Shown in pieces: positions 1-6,724 of a DNA stretch of 14,119 nucleotides; position 1 is the first letter of the stretch, and each line of letters opens with the position of its first letter. This DNA is from DATLYH01 sp035575035 (GTDB lineage Bacteria > Planctomycetota > Planctomycetia > Gemmatales > Gemmataceae), in assembly GCA_035575035.1 (NCBI GenBank), contig DATLYH010000340.1, positions 1 through 14,119 of the forward strand, written 5' to 3'. A program made the translations under genes and the position numbers. The notes beneath the pieces are model-generated. The model was not told the DNA's origin. It made no database searches and saw only the letters and a program-made list of their open reading frames with translations.

Positions 1-47
1 CCGCTGGAGTGAGAGTTCCTTCTCCTTCGGGCAAGGCGGCCGGTGGC

Positions 48-156
48 GAGCGGCCGGTGTGAACCGGCCGGTTGACACCGGCCGCTCACTGGGAACCGGC
101 CGGTTGACACCGGCCGCTCGCTGGGAACCGGCCGGTTGACACCGGCCGCTCGCCGG
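48..156. repeat. Palindromic GC-rich repeat cluster (REP-like)
   Basis: Three tandem 32-bp units lie at 61-92, 93-124 and 125-156. They are identical over their first 27 bases; the last five vary slightly. Each contains the 12-bp self-palindrome AACCGGCCGGTT followed by GACACCGGCCGCTC. A 13-bp inverted arm, GAGCGGCCGGTGT at 48-60, pairs with ACACCGGCCGCTC at 75-87, so 48-87 is a 40-bp near-palindrome with one mismatched central pair (61/74). The same 40-bp geometry recurs at 4151-4190. The cluster is intergenic, ending about 50 bp before the first gene. It could be a REP-type dispersed element, a hairpin at the end of an upstream transcript, or a protein-binding site. The structure is certain; the function is unknown. 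Confidence 0.9.
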
Positions 157-206
157 GACACTCGCCTCCTCAAAGGGATTGTCTGCCAACCTGGAAAGGC
201 GCTGCC

Positions 207-1448
207 GTGAAGACCTCCGTCTATCTCCTGTCGGTCCTGGTCCTGATGGTCCACTCGCTCTTCTGCCGGGCGGAGAACTGGCCGCGCTGGCGGGGGCCGG
301 ATGGGAACGCTGTCTCCAGCGAGTCGCCGCTGCCTCAGCGCTGGGGCAAGAAAGAAAATGTCCGCTGGAAAGTGCGGGTCCCCGGCGAAGGGTTCTCCTC
401 ACCGGTCGTCTGGGAGGACCGCGTCTTTTTGACCTCGGCCTTCGACGGCGGGACGCGTCGAGTGGTGCATTGCCTCGACTTCCCTAGCGGCCGATTCCTC
501 TGGACCGGCGAGGTCCGGCACCCGCATCCCGAGCAGACCTCCGCGATGACGGGGCACGCAGCGCCGACCCCGGCGACCGACGGCCGGCATGTGGTCGCCT
601 TCTTCGGCAATGCCGGTGTCGTCTGTTATGACCGGGACGGCAGGCAGCTTTGGCGGCACGAACTGCCCGAGTTCGACTCCGAGTTGGGACTCGCCTCATC
701 GCCGGTTCTCGGACGCGACCGGGTGTTCCTGGTCTGCGACCATGACGGCGACCGGTTCCGGTCATTCGACTCGTTCTTGCTCGCCCTGGACCTGAAAACC
801 GGCAAGCCGCTCTGGAAGACCGACCGTCACAAACTCTATCGCTCCTGGAGCACGCCGATCCTGGTCCCCACCGCCGACGGCGGGCAGGAGTTGGTCGTCA
901 ATGGTGAGGAACGCCTGCGCGGCTACGACCCGGAAACGGGCAAGGAGCTGTGGCAGGTGGGAGGCATGACTGCGTGGGTGACGCCCTCGCCGGTCTTTGG
1001 CCGCGGCCTGATCTTCGCGACCTCGGGGAAGGACGGCCCAACGCTAGCAGTGCGCCCCGGCGGCCGCGGTGACGTGACCGCCACCCATGTGGTCTGGCAG
1101 CACAAACGGGGCGGCCCTTACGTCTGCTCGCCGGTGTTGTACGGCGATTACCTCTATGTTCATACCGAGCAGGGGATCCTGAGTTGCTACGAGGCGGCGA
1201 CCGGCAAGCTGCAATACCGAGAGCGGCTGGACGGGAAGTTCATCGCCTCGCCGGTGGCCGGCGACGGCAAGGTTTACTGCACCAACGAGGACGGCACCAC
1301 GTTCGTGGTCCGGGCCGGCCCCCGCTTCGAGGTGCTGGCACGCAACGCACTGGAAGAGTACACCCTCGCCTCGCCGGCGATCTCGGCCGGCCGACTGCTG
1401 CTGCGCACCGAGCGCCACCTCTACTGCATCGGCGCTAGCAAGGATTAA
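207..1448 (+). CDS. Secreted PQQ-like beta-propeller repeat protein
   Basis: A 413-residue exported protein built almost entirely of PQQ-like propeller repeats. The GTG start at 207 is supported by GGAAAGG at 193-199, seven bases upstream, and by a signal peptide (residues 1-22, hydrophobic core YLLSVLVLMV, probable cleavage after CRA). The cysteine at 20 is not in a convincing lipobox. Mature protein begins with W-P-R-W-R-G-P-D-G-N, a block typical of planctomycete secreted PQQ-repeat proteins. About eight repeats follow, each a [S/T]P[V/I/A] strand, a G-x-x-x-[Y/F/L/V] strand and often a D-x-x-[T/S]-G-[K/R]-x-[L/V]-W turn (for example DLKTGKPLW, DPETGKELW). The fold resembles BamB, but nothing shows a role in outer-membrane assembly, and no dehydrogenase catalytic residues were recognised, so quinoprotein activity is not supported. 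It lies 242 bp before the HEAT-propeller array, on the same strand, and may have its own transcript. Confidence 0.9.
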   Translation: MKTSVYLLSVLVLMVHSLFCRAENWPRWRGPDGNAVSSESPLPQRWGKKENVRWKVRVPGEGFSSPVVWEDRVFLTSAFDGGTRRVVHCLDFPSGRFLWTGEVRHPHPEQTSAMTGHAAPTPATDGRHVVAFFGNAGVVCYDRDGRQLWRHELPEFDSELGLASSPVLGRDRVFLVCDHDGDRFRSFDSFLLALDLKTGKPLWKTDRHKLYRSWSTPILVPTADGGQELVVNGEERLRGYDPETGKELWQVGGMTAWVTPSPVFGRGLIFATSGKDGPTLAVRPGGRGDVTATHVVWQHKRGGPYVCSPVLYGDYLYVHTEQGILSCYEAATGKLQYRERLDGKFIASPVAGDGKVYCTNEDGTTFVVRAGPRFEVLARNALEEYTLASPAISAGRLLLRTERHLYCIGASKD

Positions 1449-1690
1449 TCCTCCAGCGCGGAGATAGCCGAATGTCGGGAAGCATGCCCGAAGTCGGGCG
1501 AGTTCGGCTGCGTCTGGCGCGTCGCTATCCGTGCCCAATGCGTCCGCGATGGGTGACGGGCGTCGCTGCGGTTCGGGACCCCAGATTGTGCGGGGAGGTT
1601 GCGCTGGCAATTTCCTCTCCCGACAGCGAAGGCGGTGGTTTATCATCGACACTGGCCCTGCCGATTCCGGTTTCGTGTGGAGTGCTCACC
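1449..1690 (+). promoter_or_regulatory. Intergenic leader with possible promoter for the HEAT-propeller array
   Basis: This 242-bp gap separates the PQQ-repeat gene from the first HEAT-propeller gene. It holds TATCAT at 1641-1646, five of six matches to a -10 hexamer, 44 bases before the ATG at 1691, but no convincing -35 box at the usual distance (1618-1623 reads TCCCGA). GGAG at 1679-1682, eight bases before the ATG, is a plausible ribosome-binding site. The reading frame of the downstream gene stays open back to an ATG at 1472, but the extra 73 residues carry no recognised domain and would bury the signal peptide. The promoter call is weak. Confidence 0.25.
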
Positions 1691-4135
1691 ATGCCCCGCG
1701 GTCGATTCGCCCCGGTGCTCCTGCTGCTGTTGGCCCTCATCCCGGGTCAGACCGCCCCGGCTGCCGGAGTCGATGGCCCAACCATCGCTGCCGCTGACGA
1801 ACAGGCCCTGAAGTTAGCCCGTCTGCCCCCAAGCGGGACCGCCCTGGTGGAGTTCTTCCGCAAGCGCACCCCGGCCGACGTGCCGGAGAAGACTCTGACC
1901 GCTCTGGTCCGACAGTTGGCCGATTCCTCGACCGCGGCCCAGGACCGCGCCTTCGCCGAGTTGGTCAGCTACGGTCCGATGGCTGTTCCCCTGCTGCGCC
2001 GGGCCGCCAACGACCTTGACAACCCCGAGGTCGCTGAGCGTGCCCGCCGTTGTCTGGAGCTGATCGAAGGCCCCGAAGCGGCAGCGCTGGTCGGCGCCGC
2101 GGCGCGGGTGCTGGCCCTGTTCCGGCCGCCCGGCGCAGCCGAGGTGCTGCTGGCGTACCTCCCCTTTGCCGATGACGACCAGGTGGCTGAGGAAGTCATC
2201 CAGGCCCTGACGGCTGTGGCCCTGCGCGACGGCAAACCGGAGCCGGCCCTGCTTCGGGCCCTGGAAGACCCCATTGCCACCCGCCGGGCGGGCGCGGCGC
2301 TGGTACTCAGCCGGGTCGGCGGGGCCGAACATCGGCCAACCGTGCGCCGACTGCTGCACGACCCCAAGGCCAGCGTGCGCCTCCAGGCCGCTCTGGCCCT
2401 GGCCCAGGCCAACGATGCCGCCGCCGTCCCGGTGTTGATCGACTTGCTGGCCGAGTTGTCGCCCGAGCAGGCCCGGCCAGCGGAGGAGTTCCTGACCCGT
2501 CTGGCCGGCGAGTGGGCCATCACCGTCCCGCCCGGCAACGACAACCTTTCCCGGCGGCTGCGGCGCGACCTCTGGGCCGCCTGGTGGCGTGGCACGGATG
2601 GGCCGCTCCTCCTGGAGGAATTCCGCAAGCGGACGCCCAGCGATGCCGACCGCGAAAAGATCGCCGGTCTGATCCGACAACTGGATGATCCCAGCCCGGC
2701 GGCGCGCGAGCAGGCCGTGGCTGAGCTGCTGACGATGGGCAGCGCTGCCGTGCCACTGCTGCGCCGGGCGGCCAATGACAGCGGCTTCCGCGCCCGTGAC
2801 CGAGCGCGGCAGTGCTTGCAACTGCTTGAGCGGGAGAGATCGGCCCCGCTGCCCGCGGCGGCGGCCCGACTGCTGGCCCTGCACCGACCGGCCGGCGCCG
2901 TCGCGGCGCTGTTGGCTTACCTCCCCTCGGTCGAGGACGAGAGCATGGCCGGCGAGATCCAGGCGGCGCTGGCGGCCCTGGCCTACCAGGACGGCAAGCC
3001 CGATCCGGCCCTGGTCAATGCGTTGGAAGATCAGGTAGCGGAGCGGCGGGCGGCGGCGGCCGAGGCCCTCTGCCGGGGCGGAGCGACAGAGCAGCGGCAA
3101 GCAGTGCGCCGGCTATTGCACGATCCCGAACCGACTGTCCGCCTGCGCGTCGCCTTGGCCCTGGCCCATGCCCGGGACCGCCAGGCCGTCCCCGTGCTGA
3201 TCTCTCTGCTGGCCGAGCTGCCCCCCGAGCTGGGCGTGCAGGTGGAGTCGTGTTTGCGCAGCCTGGCAGGCGACCAGGCGCCGGACATTCTGCTGGGAGG
3301 CGAGGGGGGCTCACCCGAGAAGTGCCGCGATGCCTGGGCCGCCTGGTGGAACGAGCACGGCCACAGCATTGATCTGGCCCGGCTGGATGCGGCCCAACGG
3401 CTGCTCGGCTACACGCTGGTGGTGGAACAGTACAGCCAGGCCCGTCGCGGCGGCCGGGTCGCGGAGATCGACGCCGCCGGCAAGCTTCGCTGGGAGATCC
3501 TCGGCTTGCAAAACCCCTCCGACGCCCAGGTGGTGCCGGGCGAACGCGTGCTGATCGTCGAGCAGGGGATCTCCCAGGTAAGCGAACGTGACCTGAAGGG
3601 GAACATCATCTGGCAGAAGCAAATCAATCTGCCGCTGGCGGCGGAGCGGTTGCCCAACGGCAACACCTTCCTGGCCGGCCGCGGACTGCTGCTGGAAGTG
3701 GACCGCAACGGCAAGGAGGTCTTCAGCTACAGCCGGCCGGGCAACGATATCATGGCGGCCCACAAACGGCCCGACGGCCAGATCGCCCTGCTCACCTACT
3801 CCTGGACGTACATCCGCCTCGATGCCCGCGGCAAGGAAGTGAAGAGCTTCCGGATCGGCCCGTTCCCATTCTACACCAACGGCATCCACTTTCTCCCCAA
3901 TGACCGGGTGCTGGTCCCCGAGTACAACGCCAACCGGGTGGCGGAGTACAACGCGGAAGGGAAGCGGGTCTGGGAAGCAGCCGTGCCGATGCCCAGCAGC
4001 GTGCAGCGATTGCCCAACGGCAATACCCTGGTCAGCAGCGCCGCCGGCCAGCGGATCGTGGAGTTGAACCGCGCGGGTAAGGTGGTCTGGGAGCACAAGG
4101 AGAACTTCAACCCTTGGCGGGCCCGGCGGCGCTGA
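1691..4135 (+). CDS. Secreted protein: two HEAT-repeat modules plus six-bladed beta-propeller (paralog 1)
   Basis: An 814-residue exported protein. The ATG at 1691 is chosen because it gives a textbook signal peptide (residues 1-25, core FAPVLLLLLALI, A-x-A region APAAG) and has GGAG eight bases upstream. Two copies of a HEAT module follow: copy 1 runs from the EFFRKRT motif (54-60) to DLWAAWW (293-299), copy 2 from EEFRKRT (309-315) to RDAWAAWW (546-553), a period of about 254-255 residues. Each copy has paired amphipathic helices such as LLHDPEPTVRLRVALALAHA, typical of HEAT/PBS-lyase repeats, which bind proteins. Residues about 570-814 form six propeller blades with turns such as LPNGNTF, LPNDRVL and LPNGNTL, each followed by an E-x-[D/N]-x-x-G-K-x-x-W or similar strand. 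The protein ends RARRR. No catalytic site was recognised. Probable role: extracytoplasmic binding or scaffolding; substrate unknown. It is the first of three paralogs. Confidence 0.88.
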   Translation: MPRGRFAPVLLLLLALIPGQTAPAAGVDGPTIAAADEQALKLARLPPSGTALVEFFRKRTPADVPEKTLTALVRQLADSSTAAQDRAFAELVSYGPMAVPLLRRAANDLDNPEVAERARRCLELIEGPEAAALVGAAARVLALFRPPGAAEVLLAYLPFADDDQVAEEVIQALTAVALRDGKPEPALLRALEDPIATRRAGAALVLSRVGGAEHRPTVRRLLHDPKASVRLQAALALAQANDAAAVPVLIDLLAELSPEQARPAEEFLTRLAGEWAITVPPGNDNLSRRLRRDLWAAWWRGTDGPLLLEEFRKRTPSDADREKIAGLIRQLDDPSPAAREQAVAELLTMGSAAVPLLRRAANDSGFRARDRARQCLQLLERERSAPLPAAAARLLALHRPAGAVAALLAYLPSVEDESMAGEIQAALAALAYQDGKPDPALVNALEDQVAERRAAAAEALCRGGATEQRQAVRRLLHDPEPTVRLRVALALAHARDRQAVPVLISLLAELPPELGVQVESCLRSLAGDQAPDILLGGEGGSPEKCRDAWAAWWNEHGHSIDLARLDAAQRLLGYTLVVEQYSQARRGGRVAEIDAAGKLRWEILGLQNPSDAQVVPGERVLIVEQGISQVSERDLKGNIIWQKQINLPLAAERLPNGNTFLAGRGLLLEVDRNGKEVFSYSRPGNDIMAAHKRPDGQIALLTYSWTYIRLDARGKEVKSFRIGPFPFYTNGIHFLPNDRVLVPEYNANRVAEYNAEGKRVWEAAVPMPSSVQRLPNGNTLVSSAAGQRIVELNRAGKVVWEHKENFNPWRARRR

Positions 4136-4141
4136 GGCCGC

Positions 4142-4199
4142 CTTTTGGGCGAGCGGCCGGTGTCAACCGGCCGGTTAACACCGGCCGCTCGCCCAAAAG
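4142..4199. repeat. 58-bp near-perfect palindrome between HEAT-propeller paralogs
   Basis: Perfect 22-bp inverted arms (4142-4163 and 4178-4199) flank a 14-base centre that itself contains AACCGGCCGGTT (4165-4176). Only the 4164/4177 pair fails to match, so almost all of the 58 bp is self-complementary. The inner 40 bp (4151-4190) repeats the geometry of the element at 48-87, while the outer CTTTTGGGC/GCCCAAAAG arms are unique to this copy. It begins six bases after the stop codon at 4133-4135. It would form a very stable hairpin in RNA, but no U-run follows on the + strand, so a classical intrinsic terminator is not shown. It could attenuate transcription or protect mRNA ends. Confidence 0.92.
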
Positions 4200-4274
4200 T
4201 TAGCGCCTCTTAGCGCGAGGTCCCAGGCGGCAAACACGAACGACCCCCGCGCCTCGACGTAAGAGACTTCTGCC

Positions 4275-6689
4275 ATGCGTCTATCATCCCTGGTCGTGAT
4301 CGGGTTTGCCGGTTTGCTCCTGGCCGGCGCTGCGCCGGCCGCTGCCGATGATTTCGCGCCGACTGAGGAGCAGACGCTGCGCGCGGCGGGGTTGGCCACC
4401 GACGGCCCGGCGCTGCTGGCATTCTTCCGCCTCCGCACCACCGTGACCGCCGACCAGGAGAAGATCCGCTCGCTGGTTCGGCAGCTGGGTGACCCCTCGC
4501 CGCAGAAGGCGGAGCAGGCCGCCGGAGAGTTGGTGGCCCTGGGACCGCTCGCCCTCCCTTGGCTGCGCCAGGCCGCCCGCGAGACGGATGACACTGAGTT
4601 GTCAATCCGGGCCCGGCGCTGCCTGGAATTCCTCGACGGCCCCAAGGCAACCATCTTGCCAGCGGCCGTGGCCCGCTTGGTGGCCCTCCGCCGACCGCCG
4701 GGCGCTGCCGAAGTACTGCTGGACTATCTGCCGTTCGCCGACGACGAGAGCGTCATCGAGGAAATCCGGAACGCCCTGGCCGCCGTCGCGCGGCACGGCG
4801 ACAAGGTGGAACCGGTGCTGCTGCGGGCGCTGGAGGACCCATTGCCGCTCCGCCGCGCCGTCGCCGCCGAGGCGCTGGGGCAGGCCGGCGTCGAGGAGGC
4901 CCGCCCCGGGTTGGTCAAATTGCTGCACGACCCGCGCCCTGTGGTGCGGCTGCGCGTCGCCCTGGCGCTGGCCAACCTCCGTGAGCCGACGGCCGTTTCC
5001 ACGCTGATCACACTGCTGGCCGAGCTGCCGCCCCACTTGGCCCAGCACGCCGAAGACTATCTGCACACCTTGGCCGGCGAGCAGGCGCCGAAGGTGACGC
5101 TGGGCACCGACCAAGCCGCGCAGGAGAAGTGCCGCGATGCCTGGGCCGCCTGGTGGCAGGCGACCGAGGGTCCAGCGCTGCTGGACGAGTTCAAGAAACG
5201 GACGCTGACCGATGCTGCCCGCGAGCGCGCCCTGGTGCTGATCCGCCAACTCGGCAACGACTCCTTTGAAGTCCGCGAAAAAGCGACGGCCGAACTGTTG
5301 GAGATGGGTACCGCCGCTGTCCCCTTCCTTCGCCAGGCGGCGGGCAACCCTGATGCCGAGGTCAGCCAGCGTGCCCGCAAATGCCTCGACGCCATTGAAA
5401 AGGAAAAGCTGTCGCCTCTGTCGCCGGTGACGGTCCGACTGGCCGCCCTGCGCCGACCGCCGGGCACGGTCGAGACGTTGCTGGCTTACCTGCCGTCGGC
5501 GGAAGACGAAGGAGTGGCCGGCGAGGTCCAGGCCGCCCTGGCCGCCATCACCCGGCGCGACGGTAAGGCCGACCCGGCCCTGCTCCGCGCCCTGGACGAC
5601 AAGGTTCCGGCGCGGCGCGCCGCTGCAGCCGCCGCATTGTGTCAGGCCGGGCTGGCGGAAGTCCGGCCGGCAGTCCGCAAGCTGCTGCACGACCCCGAGC
5701 CGGCCGTGCGTCTCCGCGTTGCCCTGGCTCTGGCCGCGGACCGGGAGAAGGAAGCAGTGCCGGTGTTGATCAGCCTGCTGGCGGAGCTACCCCCGGGCCA
5801 GGCGGAACAAGCCGAGTCGTTCCTGCATCAGCTCGCCGGCGAGCGCGCGCCGAAAGTAACCCTGGGCCGCGATGAGGCGAGCCGGCAGAAGTGCCGCGAT
5901 GCCTGGGCCGCCTGGTGGCGCGAGCACGGCCCGGCCATCGAGTTGGTCCGCCTGGTCCCCGGCGCGCCGCGCCAGCTCGGCTACACGGCATTCGCCCTGA
6001 TCGAAAATGGCCAGGTGGTCGAGTTGGGGCGCGATGGTAAGGTGCGCTGGCAGCTCGACGGGCTACAATACCCGGCCGACTTTCACGTCCTGCCCGGCGA
6101 CCGGGTGCTGATCGCCGAGTACAACAGCAACCGCGTGACCGAGCGCAACCTGAAGAACGAGATCCTCTGGCAGAAGCAGCTGGGGGCCCCGGCGGTCAGC
6201 TGTCAACGCCTGCCCAACGGCAACACCTTCATCGCCACCCGGATGCAAATCCTGGAGGTCGATCCGGCCGGCAAAGAGGTCCTGGTGATCAACCGGCCCA
6301 ACGGCGATCTGATGGCCGCCCACAAATTGCGCGACGGCCAGATCGTCTGCACCACCTCGACGGGGCTATGTATCAAGATGGACGCCGCTGGCAAGGAGCT
6401 GAAGAGGTTCGCGGTCGGCAATGTGGCCATCGGCAGTCTGGAGGTCCTGCCCAACGGCCGGGTACTGATTCCGCAGTACAACAATAACAAGGTGGTGGAG
6501 TACGACCCGGAGGGCAAGGTGGTCTGGGAGGCGTCGGTGTCGCAGCCGCTCGCCGCGATCCGCCTGGCCAACGGCAACACCTTGGTGTCGTCATACGGCA
6601 CCTTCCAGCTGCAAGAATTGGACCGCTCAGGTAAGGTGGTCTGGGAGCACAAGACCGGCGGCCGGCCGGGGCGGGTGCGGCGGCGGTGA
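4275..6689 (+). CDS. Secreted protein: two HEAT-repeat modules plus six-bladed beta-propeller (paralog 2)
   Basis: An 804-residue exported protein with the same plan as its upstream neighbour. The ATG at 4275 gives a clear signal peptide (core LVVIGFAGLLLAG, cleavage near APAAA-DD); the ribosome-binding site is weak (AAGAGA, nine bases upstream). After a conserved E-E-Q-T-L block, HEAT module 1 runs from FFRLRT (50-55) to RDAWAAWW (287-294) and module 2 from EFKKRT (305-310) to RDAWAAWW (541-548); the repeat distance is 254-255 residues, as in paralog 1. Residues about 560-804 are the six-bladed propeller (LPGDRVL, LPNGNTF, LRDGQIV, LPNGRVL, LANGNTL turns with G-K-x-x-W strands), ending RVRRR. 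No enzyme motif was recognised. The next paralog starts 35 bp downstream, so the two are probably one transcript, while the palindrome upstream may separate it from paralog 1. Confidence 0.88.
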   Translation: MRLSSLVVIGFAGLLLAGAAPAAADDFAPTEEQTLRAAGLATDGPALLAFFRLRTTVTADQEKIRSLVRQLGDPSPQKAEQAAGELVALGPLALPWLRQAARETDDTELSIRARRCLEFLDGPKATILPAAVARLVALRRPPGAAEVLLDYLPFADDESVIEEIRNALAAVARHGDKVEPVLLRALEDPLPLRRAVAAEALGQAGVEEARPGLVKLLHDPRPVVRLRVALALANLREPTAVSTLITLLAELPPHLAQHAEDYLHTLAGEQAPKVTLGTDQAAQEKCRDAWAAWWQATEGPALLDEFKKRTLTDAARERALVLIRQLGNDSFEVREKATAELLEMGTAAVPFLRQAAGNPDAEVSQRARKCLDAIEKEKLSPLSPVTVRLAALRRPPGTVETLLAYLPSAEDEGVAGEVQAALAAITRRDGKADPALLRALDDKVPARRAAAAAALCQAGLAEVRPAVRKLLHDPEPAVRLRVALALAADREKEAVPVLISLLAELPPGQAEQAESFLHQLAGERAPKVTLGRDEASRQKCRDAWAAWWREHGPAIELVRLVPGAPRQLGYTAFALIENGQVVELGRDGKVRWQLDGLQYPADFHVLPGDRVLIAEYNSNRVTERNLKNEILWQKQLGAPAVSCQRLPNGNTFIATRMQILEVDPAGKEVLVINRPNGDLMAAHKLRDGQIVCTTSTGLCIKMDAAGKELKRFAVGNVAIGSLEVLPNGRVLIPQYNNNKVVEYDPEGKVVWEASVSQPLAAIRLANGNTLVSSYGTFQLQELDRSGKVVWEHKTGGRPGRVRRR

Positions 6690-6724
6690 GCATCAAGGAC
6701 CGGGTTGCATGAGGAGAGCACATT

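Noticed and set aside
207..1448. PQQ-dependent dehydrogenase or BamB
   Set aside because: Only the generic propeller repeat is visible; there are no dehydrogenase active-site residues and no convincing lipobox.
1472..1690. 73-residue N-terminal extension of paralog 1
   Set aside because: It would place the signal peptide inside the protein, and the ATG at 1691 has its own GGAG site.
1814..3100. Long open frame on the - strand under paralog 1
   Set aside because: High-GC shadow of a repetitive HEAT gene; its product shows no domain or signal peptide, while the + strand protein is clearly structured.
4142..4199. Classical intrinsic terminator
   Set aside because: The hairpin is strong but no U-run follows it on the + strand, so it is reported as a palindromic repeat only.
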